From Pseudomonadota bacterium (GTDB taxonomy: Bacteria; Cyanobacteriota; Vampirovibrionia; Obscuribacterales; Obscuribacteraceae): 64,000 bases of DNA. Each line of letters opens with the position of its first letter. Positions within the stretch are counted from its first letter, which is position 1. The notes under the pieces were generated by a model. The model searched no databases, was not told the origin of the DNA, and saw only the letters and a program-made list of their open reading frames with translations. The stretch spans positions 283,374-347,373 of the forward strand of contig JAJPGY010000023.1 of the NCBI GenBank assembly GCA_021325555.1, given 5' to 3'. Of the stretch, positions 8,335 through 15,452 are shown in pieces. The position numbers and the translations under genes are program-made.

Positions 8335-8937
8335 TTATTCGTTCAACATCGCTTTTCGTGAATTGGGATCCCCCTGCACGTCACGCAGCAGGCTTTCATA
8401 CTTGCTCCGGGACGCCGCAGTGCGAGCCTGCCGCAAGGCAAGCTGGCAGGCGTGAGCGGCGCGGTCGGTGTCGCCCATGGCGACGTAGGTATGCACGATT
8501 CCGGCCACAGCCGCATCGAGTCTCCCATCGAGCGACAACGCCTTCTCGTAGCAACCAAGCGCCTTTTGATATTGACCCGCATAAAAACAGGCGTCTCCCA
8601 GCAGTGAGAGATCTGCCGCAGTCGGGGGCGCCATCCTGATTGCGAATTCGAGTTGCGGCACCGCCTGCGATGCCAGTCCGGCCTGCACGAGAGCACAGGC
8701 CAGATATCGCCGCGCGTCGGCGCTCGCGGGATTGGCTCTCACGGCTGCTTTGAGGGTCTCAACCGCATCCTGGCTGGCTCCCCCGACCATCTGGACATAT
8801 CCCGCGCGAATCAAGGAGTTGCAGTCGGGGCCGGCAGACCATGCCGGCAGCCCGGCAGCAACGAGTACTGCCAGGCATGAGCAGATTGCCGCCGCTATCC
8901 TGCCTGCTGACCTGGCCTCATTGCAGAAACGTTCCAT
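8335..8937 (-). CDS. Secreted TPR protein leading the TadE/TadG operon
   Basis: The 200-residue protein has a signal peptide (IAAAICSCLAVLVAAGLPAWSA) and about four tetratricopeptide repeats, for example ANPASADARRYLACALVQAG, AADLSLLGDACFYAGQYQKAL and LDAAVAGIVHTYVAMGDTDRA. It is the first gene of the four-gene TPR-TadE-TadG-TadE unit, with a 3-base gap to the next gene. TPR proteins such as TadD act as assembly factors in Tad systems. A comparable role here is an inference from position. Confidence 0.8.
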   Translation of the reverse strand: MERFCNEARSAGRIAAAICSCLAVLVAAGLPAWSAGPDCNSLIRAGYVQMVGGASQDAVETLKAAVRANPASADARRYLACALVQAGLASQAVPQLEFAIRMAPPTAADLSLLGDACFYAGQYQKALGCYEKALSLDGRLDAAVAGIVHTYVAMGDTDRAAHACQLALRQARTAASRSKYESLLRDVQGDPNSRKAMLNE

Positions 8938-9324
8938 CGTATGCCCCTCGCCTGTCGTTCTCCGCCTGGCCGGCGGAACGCTCGATGCTCGAGCAAATCA
9001 ACCTGCCTCTTGATTACCCCGAAAGGCGCAGTCCTTAACGGTTTTCGCATGTGCATTAGCGAACAATAATATGAGCAGTCTCTAACTGGCGCATGCACAT
9101 TAGCTTTCCATCATGCCGGCGTCCCTCCACCTTTCGGGCGAAACCAGAAAACGCCCCTGGCGACAGGGGGTTCGACCGTCATGCCGCATCCGTCATCAAA
9201 GCCCGAGCAGCAAAGCGAGGCCGGAGACTTGAGGAAATGCTACGGCGATTGCATCTTTTGACCGGCTGATAGGCATACAATCACAATGTTCGCAGGCAAC
9301 CGTGCAGACTGACGAGACGCTCTG
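8938..9324. repeat. Divergent intergenic region with two 14-bp repeats
   Basis: About 390 bases separate the tad-like operon (minus) from the ligase gene (plus). GCATGTGCATTAGC at 9047-9060 and GCATGCACATTAGC at 9091-9104 are direct repeats differing at two bases. Their cores are also near-inverted with respect to each other. An AT-rich AATAATAT lies between them. This looks like a regulator-binding arrangement for one or both divergent units. No gene or RNA is seen. Confidence 0.4.
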
Positions 9325-10842
9325 ATGACCGCTGCCAGAATTGAGTCGCTGGCCGATCTTCTCGCCACCGACTTTGCCAACAAATCGGCGGTAATCATAC
9401 CCGATACCGGCCCAATGCTCAGTTACCGGGAACTGGCCGGGCAAAGCGCGCGCCTGTCCGAAGTGCTTATGAAGGCGGGACTGAAAGCCGGAGATGTCGC
9501 GGTGCTCGTCTTGCCACACGGTGTCGAGTTTCTCACGATGTTCCTGGCCTTGTGCGGCTGCCGGGTGACCGCGCTGCCGGCAAATCCGGCCAGCACGCAA
9601 GAGGAGCTCACATTCTTCATCGCGGACTCCGGGGCGGCGGTCGTGATTGCGAAAGCGGACCACATACCGGCGCGCCAGGCGGCTCGAGAACTTGCGGTGC
9701 CGTTTGGCGAGGTGGGGCTGTACGGCCAGACGACCGTGAGCCTGGATATTGAAACGAACCTGCCGGCAGGCGCTCTGGGGGAATCCCGCCTTGGCCCATC
9801 CGCCGCGGCCTTGATGATTTATACAAGCGGCACCACGAGCCGCCCCAAGGCAGTCCCGCTCACATCCGCGAACCTGATCGCCTCGATGCACAACTTCGCG
9901 CGGTGCTTTCAACTGACGCCCGATGACGTGACAATGGTGGTGATGCCGCCGTTTCATGTCCACGGGCTTATCGGCGCCACGCTTTCCACGCTGTATTCGG
10001 GCGGCACCGTGGTTCTGCCGCCGCATTTTTCGGCAAGCAGATTCTGGCAGGACGCCGTGACTTATGGCGCAACCTGGTACTCCGGCTCGCCCACGATTCA
10101 CCGCATCCTGCTCATGCGCGCGGACAGGGACGGTGCCCCGCGCTCCCGGTTGCGATTCATCAGGTCGTCCTCGGCCAAACTCGCGCCCGCACAGCTGCGC
10201 CAGATGGAGGAGCGCTTCGACACGGTCGTTCTCGAGGCGTACGGCGCCACCGAGACAGCCAATCAGATCTCCTGCAACCCGCTGCCGCCAGGCGCGCGCA
10301 AACCCGGATCGGTCGGGCTGCCCACCGGGCTGGAGGTCTTAATTTGCGACGGGGAGGGCGGCGCTCTTGCTCCCGGACAGCAAGGCGAGATCTGCGTGCG
10401 CGGGCCAGCCGTCACTCCCGGCTATCGCAATAATCCGGGGGCAAACGCCAGCTCGTTCCGCGCCGGCTGGTATCGCACCGGGGACCTCGGCCAGCTTGAC
10501 GACGAAGGCTACATCTACGTGACCGGACGCATCAAGGAGCTGATTAACAGGGGCGGGGAGAAAGTGTCGCCGGCGGAGGTGGAATCTGTGCTGCTCGAGC
10601 ACGAAGCCGTGCTCGATGCCGCTTGCTTCGGTGTCGCCGATGAAATTTACGGCCAGGAGGTGCACGCGGCCGTGGTGCCGGGGATGGAGATCGAGCCCGG
10701 GGAGCTCCAGCGCTTTTGCAGCGAGCGCCTGACTGAATATAAGGTGCCCAAGCGAATCCATCTGGTGGCGCAGCTGCCGAGAAGTGCCACCAATAAATTG
10801 ATGCGCGATGTTATAGCAGCACAATTCCAGGAGAAGACATAG
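9325..10842 (+). CDS. Acyl-CoA synthetase, oxalate--CoA ligase (AAE3/Pcs60)-like
   Basis: This 505-residue AMP-forming ligase has TSGTTSRPKAVPLT (about 166-178), the A5 motif YGATET (about 306), YRTGDLG (about 384-390), GRIKELINRGGEKVSP and a C-terminal catalytic Lys in SATNKLMR (about 491). Stretches such as NATWY/GATWYSGSPTIHRIL, RFIRSSSAKLAP and INRGGEKVSPAEVE are those of plant AAE3 and yeast Pcs60, which activate oxalate to oxalyl-CoA with ATP. No oxalyl-CoA decarboxylase or formyl-CoA transferase lies nearby, so the substrate is a family-based inference. It is likely cytosolic. Confidence 0.8.
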   Translation: MTAARIESLADLLATDFANKSAVIIPDTGPMLSYRELAGQSARLSEVLMKAGLKAGDVAVLVLPHGVEFLTMFLALCGCRVTALPANPASTQEELTFFIADSGAAVVIAKADHIPARQAARELAVPFGEVGLYGQTTVSLDIETNLPAGALGESRLGPSAAALMIYTSGTTSRPKAVPLTSANLIASMHNFARCFQLTPDDVTMVVMPPFHVHGLIGATLSTLYSGGTVVLPPHFSASRFWQDAVTYGATWYSGSPTIHRILLMRADRDGAPRSRLRFIRSSSAKLAPAQLRQMEERFDTVVLEAYGATETANQISCNPLPPGARKPGSVGLPTGLEVLICDGEGGALAPGQQGEICVRGPAVTPGYRNNPGANASSFRAGWYRTGDLGQLDDEGYIYVTGRIKELINRGGEKVSPAEVESVLLEHEAVLDAACFGVADEIYGQEVHAAVVPGMEIEPGELQRFCSERLTEYKVPKRIHLVAQLPRSATNKLMRDVIAAQFQEKT

Positions 10843-10844
10843 CT

Positions 10845-11057
10845 GCACGAACGATCCTGATGGTTGCGGACGCTCTCATCGAAGACTGCCAGGCGATGGT
10901 ACCGTTTCAGATCCTCGCCATGGTCGGGCACTGCGTGCGCACCGTCTGTCCCGGGAATGAACCGGGAGAGACGGTGAAGACGGCGGTCCATGAACTCGAG
11001 GGAGATCGAACTTACACGCAGAAGCCCGGCCATCGCTTCGCCATTAATACCTGCTTC
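10845..11057 (+). pseudogene. N-terminal remnant of a DJ-1/PfpI family gene
   Basis: Directly after the ligase stop, the frame reads ARTILMVAD, then MVPFQILAMVGH, CPGNEPGETVKTAVHE and EGDRTYTQKPGHRFAIN. This is the first strand, helix and loop of a DJ-1/PfpI-type protein of the kind annotated as PfpI protease/glyoxalase-like. The similarity stops near 11057, before the nucleophile elbow with its conserved Cys. No in-frame start is visible upstream of ARTIL, because the ligase stop codon abuts it. The rest of the frame (to 11240) is unrelated sequence antisense to the ada remnant. It is therefore a truncated gene. Confidence 0.65.
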
Positions 11058-11527
11058 GGCACGAAGGACTTCACCGCCGCCTCCGCCGAAGGCAACCTGG
11101 TCGGCGCCGCGGCCTGGCCCGGCGTCCGGAGTGGATGCGAATGTTCCTCGAGGCATCGAGCACGAAAATCGAGCCGTGAGCAGGCGCGGGCAGTGGCGGC
11201 CAGTAGCAGCAAACCCAGCGGGGACCGAACATGCGCGTAATTCAGAAGCTCACTCGCTCCGCCACGGGCATAAGCGCCTGGCGTCATGCCGCGATGCGGT
11301 GCGCTTCGCTCGTGCAGGCGGCTGCTGGAGCCATAACCGGCCTCATAGACGGCTTCGGTCATCTTGCGTCCGGAACCAAGCTGCTTTCTGACGACTGAGA
11401 GCCAGCCTTCGTCAGCGTATTCGCGAGGTGTCAGCCCGGCTCTTGCCTTAAACGCGCGCTGCAAGTGAAACGGGCTGGCACCAGTTGCGCCACCAATTTT
11501 CGTCGCTCCATTGTCCCGCAACGACAT
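11012..11527 (-). pseudogene. ada: Remnant of ada (AraC-type DNA-binding / methyltransferase)
   Basis: The frame contains the AraC-type helix-turn-helix of Ada: TGASPFHLQRAFKARAGLTP, REYADEGWLSVVRKQLGSG, YEAGYGSSSRLHERS and HRGMTPGAYARGG. The first residues of the O6-alkylguanine methyltransferase part then follow (YAHVRSPLGLLLLAATARAC). The N-terminal Zn/Cys domain is absent. The catalytic PCHR methyltransferase centre is also missing, and the sequence diverges after about 11150. Both ends are therefore lost, leaving a decayed adaptive-response gene tail to tail with the DJ-1 remnant. The real homologous stretch is about 11140-11510. Confidence 0.7.
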
Positions 11528-11635
11528 GCTGTGCGACTATCCGGATCTTGGGGTCAAGGTCAAAGCCTTGCTATCCTGCTAATCCGAGGAGGCAAGACCC
11601 GGCAGGAACGGCCGGAGGCGGGCAGGCCAACATCC

Positions 11636-12493
11636 TTAGTGGGTGACAACGACCCTCAGGCGTGCCTGCTTGGCTATCGCCGGCCTCTGGCTGTAGTAGC
11701 CGCCCCCGAACTGGCCGGGCGGGGGCGGGGGCGACACATACGCGGAAGCCACACCGGGCAGGCGTGCCGGGGGGGCAACGGGCATGGAAGTCATCGGAAC
11801 CGCTATCGAACCTGCTGCCGGCTGCCCATACTGCGGCGGTTGCGCGGCGGGCGCAACAGTCACCGGAACGGGGGCGGCGGGCGCTGCTGCAGCCGCATAT
11901 TGTGGCAGCTGCCCGGCGGGCATGGCGGTCATCACGGCCTGAACCGGGGGCGCCGCTGGAGCTGCATATTGGCTCAGCGGCGCAGCAGAGCCAAAAGCAG
12001 CGGGACTGATAGCCGCTGGCGGCTGTCCAGCGGTCTGCGCAGTGGTCTGGGCAGTGCTCTGAGCGGCGGAGAATGTCTTGCCGGCCGGATCGTCATGGTG
12101 ACGCAGCCAAACTATGATCTGCAGCCAGAGGAAAAGCACGCCCAGGAAGAGGGCAAGCATGATGTAGGGCCGAAGGTCCGCTTGCATCAGCTTTTCTTTC
12201 CAGGTGGGCAGATGATAACAAGCCTCCCACTCGGCGGCCTCCGGAGACAGCGTTTGTCCTTGTAGTCCGGTAGCCTGCTGCCTGGCCGCCAGCGCCTGAG
12301 CCCAGCGCTGCAGCGTCGGCACGCTTTTCTTCTCCCCGAAAATGGCTACGAACAGGCCCTGCAGCATCCCGAACACCATCGTCGCGTTCAGCACCTGGGC
12401 GCCGCCACCATGATGCCCGCCGTCATGTCCATGGTGGTGAAGGCCGTGGTGTGTGTAGTGATGGCTGCTAAAGCCGACGCCGCCGTGGCTCAT
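11636..12493 (-). CDS. His-rich, Pro/Ala-rich membrane protein of unknown function
   Basis: Starting at ATG 12493 (MSHGGVGFSSHHYTHHG), the protein has a His/Gly-rich head with many HH and HG pairs. A hydrophobic segment near VFGMLQGLFVAIFG and one clear membrane helix (YIMLALFLGVLFLWLQIIVWL) follow, then a 150-residue Ala/Pro/Gln-rich tail. The tail contains degenerate repeats of the kind PxQAVMTAMPAGQLPQYAA and PVTVAPAAQPPQYGQPAAG. Part of the central region (SPEAAEWEACYHLPTWKEK) looks like a folded linker. The His-rich head could bind metal. No family is recognised. Confidence 0.6.
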   Translation of the reverse strand: MSHGGVGFSSHHYTHHGLHHHGHDGGHHGGGAQVLNATMVFGMLQGLFVAIFGEKKSVPTLQRWAQALAARQQATGLQGQTLSPEAAEWEACYHLPTWKEKLMQADLRPYIMLALFLGVLFLWLQIIVWLRHHDDPAGKTFSAAQSTAQTTAQTAGQPPAAISPAAFGSAAPLSQYAAPAAPPVQAVMTAMPAGQLPQYAAAAAPAAPVPVTVAPAAQPPQYGQPAAGSIAVPMTSMPVAPPARLPGVASAYVSPPPPPGQFGGGYYSQRPAIAKQARLRVVVTH

Positions 12494-12688
12494 CGATTTC
12501 CATCCTCTCTCGTGATCAGGGCTCGAGCCAGGCATATTGTAGCTGCCCGGCAGGATTGAAACCGGACTGCAGTGGGAATTTCACCACGGTCGGCATGGCC
12601 CGGGGGCGGCTTAGAAAATCGACAATCGCCTGGACGTGCGGGCGGCAACTGTTATGATCAGCCCCGGTTTCGTTCAGGATGGGGCGAG

Positions 12689-13930
12689 GTGCTGACTTTT
12701 CGCGAGCTACCACCTACGGCCGGCCTGCCTTTGTCCTGGCGCGACTTCCTGCCGGCAGGCGGTAGACCCGATCTGGAGTCCGGATTGGCGCGCTTTCTCA
12801 ATGTACGCTCCGTGCAGATCGAGTGCTCGGGAACCGCCGCCCTGGTCGTGGCTCTGGAGTATCTGAAACAGCGGAGCAAGCGCCGCACGGTGATCGTGCC
12901 GGCATACACCTGCCCGCTGGTGGCGCTGGCAGTTGCTCGCGCGGGCCTGCGCCTCAAGCTGTGCGATCTCCTGCGGGAAAGCCAGGAGATGGACGCCAAT
13001 CTGCTGGACCGGCTATGCGACTCGGACACCCTGGCCATAATCCCCACCCACCTGGGAGGGATGCCCGTCAACATGGAGCCGCTTGTGTCCATCGCCCGCG
13101 ACCACGGCGCTTTCCTGGTCGAAGATGCCGCTCAGTCGCTGGGGGCCACCTGGCGGGGCATGCCGGTGGGCACGATCGGGGACATCGGTGTCTACAGCCT
13201 GACCCGGGGCAAGGGATTGACGATCAACTACGGCGGCGTGCTCGTGGCAAAGAGCGACGAGGCCCGCCAGGGGCTCCTGGAGACCAGCAAGCGGTTGAGC
13301 GCAAGCAGACCCTTTCTTGAAGCCAAACTGCTTGTGGAGCTTTTGGGATACTGGCTGCTCTACAACCCGACCGGACTTTCCCTGGTCTACGGTCTGCCGC
13401 TGCGTTCCTATTTGAGAAGCGGCAACCTGACCGGGGCCGCCGGCGATGATCTTCCTCTCGAGGTTCCAGTACACAAGGTGGGAGCGGCTCGAAGGCATAT
13501 CGGGGCTGCGGCCCTGGCAAGGCTGCCGGCCGTGCTGGAAGCTAATCGCGAGCGAGGCAGGAGCCGCGCCGCCGCGCTCAAAGGGCTGCCTGGCGTCAAG
13601 GTACTCAGTGAGCCTCCGGATTCGTCCGGCAGCTGGCCGTTCCTGACCGTTCTGCTGGAATCATCCCCGGCGCGCGACCAGGCGCTGTCACGGCTGTGGA
13701 CCTCCGGACTCGGCGTGACCAGATTGTTCGTGCACGACCTGACCGGCTACCGGTACCTGAGCGCCATCGTGCCACCATCCGCGGTGCCCAATGCGCAGGA
13801 TTTTGCCGCGCGCATGCTCACGATATCCAACAGCGCCTGGGTAACCGACCGGGACTTCGCCCGGATTCAATCGGTGCTGGCTTCCTCATCCGCGCCGGCA
13901 GCGAAAGCCCGGACCTCAATGCTGCTGTAA
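12689..13930 (+). CDS. DegT/DnrJ/EryC1/StrS-type PLP-dependent aminotransferase
   Basis: The 413-residue fold-type I PLP enzyme has CSGTAALVVALEYL near the N-terminus, VPAYTCPLVALAVARAGL, the cofactor Asp motif VEDAAQSLGATW, and YSLTRGKGLTINYGG with the Schiff-base Lys near residue 175. Family members aminate keto-sugars for cell-surface glycans or natural products. No nucleotide-sugar genes are adjacent, so the substrate is unknown. The GTG at 12689 is preferred over the distant ATG at 12572, because the 39 residues in between look non-coding. The 3' end overlaps the convergent gene by 15 bases. Confidence 0.8.
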   Translation: MLTFRELPPTAGLPLSWRDFLPAGGRPDLESGLARFLNVRSVQIECSGTAALVVALEYLKQRSKRRTVIVPAYTCPLVALAVARAGLRLKLCDLLRESQEMDANLLDRLCDSDTLAIIPTHLGGMPVNMEPLVSIARDHGAFLVEDAAQSLGATWRGMPVGTIGDIGVYSLTRGKGLTINYGGVLVAKSDEARQGLLETSKRLSASRPFLEAKLLVELLGYWLLYNPTGLSLVYGLPLRSYLRSGNLTGAAGDDLPLEVPVHKVGAARRHIGAAALARLPAVLEANRERGRSRAAALKGLPGVKVLSEPPDSSGSWPFLTVLLESSPARDQALSRLWTSGLGVTRLFVHDLTGYRYLSAIVPPSAVPNAQDFAARMLTISNSAWVTDRDFARIQSVLASSSAPAAKARTSMLL

Positions 13931-14638
13931 CTTTTCCAGTATCCTCTGCCCGACTTCGCTCTGCATCAGGCGGTCTCGCACGGCCGGATTGGCCAGGGCG
14001 CCGGGTATCTGATCCCCGTACTTGTCCTTCAGGTGCTCGATCAGCTGCTGGCGATCTATGCCGGCGGGAATCTGAGCTCCGAACCGTGCCTTGAGCTGCT
14101 CGATCATCGGGTCCGAACCGTGGCTGCCCGCGGCCGCACTCGCCGTTTGCGCAGGGGCCGGAGCCGTCGCGGCTCCCGGCGCCATGGGCGGGCGTGACTT
14201 GATATCCCTTATCCGCTTCACCTGGTCAATCAGGCTGCCGTTCAGGGAGTCGATGCGCTTTTGCACCATCTCTTGCGTCGCCCCCGACTTGACCATCTCC
14301 TCCACCTGACCGAACGCTGTCCGGTACGGGCCGACGCCAATGCCGAGCTTCCGCGACTGCTCGATTCGCTCCAGGAGCTTCTGGCGCTGCTCGGCCAGGG
14401 GCCCGGGCGCGACACCGCCCTGGGCCGGCGCGGCCGGCTGGGCGGCCGGCGCGCTGCTCGCCTCGGCGCCGGCCGCCGAGGCAGGCTGGACGGCGGGAGG
14501 CTGCTCAGTGGTAGCTGAAGACGGCGGCGGCGGCTGGATGTCCGGAGCGCCCTGGTCGGGTTGCTGCGCGACAGCGGCCGAGCAGGCGGCAAATGTGGAC
14601 AGGCAAAGGCTGGTAAGCCATCTTCGAATGGTTTTCAT
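13916..14638 (-). CDS. Secreted Pro/Ala-rich protein with helical segments
   Basis: The 240-residue product starts at MKTIRRWLTSLCLSTFAACS, a Sec signal peptide with a lipobox-like AACS. An Ala/Pro/Gln low-complexity region to about residue 75 is followed by helical segments. Two of these, YRTAFGQVEEMVKSGATQEM and a C-terminal QLIEHLKDKYGDQIPGALA, resemble short helical repeats. It ends with SEVGQRILEKLQQH. No known family. The gene lies downstream of dnaK and a TPR gene on the same strand (64-base gap). An in-frame ATG at 14689 exists but would precede the signal peptide oddly. Confidence 0.6.
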   Translation of the reverse strand: MKTIRRWLTSLCLSTFAACSAAVAQQPDQGAPDIQPPPPSSATTEQPPAVQPASAAGAEASSAPAAQPAAPAQGGVAPGPLAEQRQKLLERIEQSRKLGIGVGPYRTAFGQVEEMVKSGATQEMVQKRIDSLNGSLIDQVKRIRDIKSRPPMAPGAATAPAPAQTASAAAGSHGSDPMIEQLKARFGAQIPAGIDRQQLIEHLKDKYGDQIPGALANPAVRDRLMQSEVGQRILEKLQQH

Positions 14639-14702
14639 CGGCAAAACTTCCACAAGAACGGATGCGACCCCTGGAAAGGATCTTAGCACCGCCGGTTCCC
14701 CG

Positions 14703-15437
14703 CTACCACCAGAAGGAGCGAGCGCGCTGCTGACGAATGGCGTCCTTTATGTTCTCAATGCTGTCGATAATCTCCACCTCCTCCGGCACAGGCGGATGCA
14801 GCGCGCGCGCGTACTGCATGTCCTCGAGCGCCTGCCTGTACCTTCCCTGCATGAACAGCTCGATTGCGAGGGTCTTCCAGAACTTCCAGTCCGTGTGCCG
14901 GTAACTGATCGCCTCCATGCAGAGCAGTGCGGCCTGTTTGTGATCGCCTTTCTTGGACAGCGCGATCGCCAGGTTATGCAAGCACTGGGGGAAGGTCGGG
15001 TAGATGGAGAGCGCCGTCTTGTACATGGAGATTGCCTGATCGTAATCGCCGGACCTCAGGTAGCGGTTGGCGTCTTCATATTCGTCATGGGCTCGCCTCC
15101 AGTCCAGGTAGGCGCCCAGACCGGGAAACTTCTGCTCGCGGTACGGCCCCAGATGCTCGTCGCTCTTGAAGAAATCAGCCGCCGCCCGGTCGTTCCTGCC
15201 CAGACGCAGGTATGTCAATCCGCGCCCCCTGTAACCGTCGTAATAGTTGGGATCCAGACGGATGGCCTGGTCGTACTCGACAATGGCCGCCCCCAGCCTC
15301 CCGGCGTCGTAAAGCTTGCGGGCCTCCTGGCACGCCCTTGCAGCCGAGCCGGCGTCAGGCTGCCCTGCCGGGAGAGCCTTGCTGCCGGCCAGCATGGCCG
15401 AGCAGAGCATCCCAACAAGCAGAATTTTTCGGGTCAA
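14703..15437 (-). CDS. Secreted TPR protein in the dnaK operon
   Basis: The 244-residue protein has a signal peptide (MTRKILLVGMLCSAMLAGSKALPAG) and TPR units such as EARKLYDAGRLGAAIVEYDQ, NYYDGYRGRGLTYLRLGRND, ANRYLRSGDYDQAISMYKT and QCLHNLAIALSKKGDHKQAA. It begins 15 bases after dnaK ends, so the two are very likely co-transcribed. One product is exported and the other cytosolic, so the link may be only regulatory. The binding partner is unknown. Confidence 0.8.
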   Translation of the reverse strand: MTRKILLVGMLCSAMLAGSKALPAGQPDAGSAARACQEARKLYDAGRLGAAIVEYDQAIRLDPNYYDGYRGRGLTYLRLGRNDRAAADFFKSDEHLGPYREQKFPGLGAYLDWRRAHDEYEDANRYLRSGDYDQAISMYKTALSIYPTFPQCLHNLAIALSKKGDHKQAALLCMEAISYRHTDWKFWKTLAIELFMQGRYRQALEDMQYARALHPPVPEEVEIIDSIENIKDAIRQQRARSFWW

Positions 15438-15452
15438 GCCGACTCCACCGCG

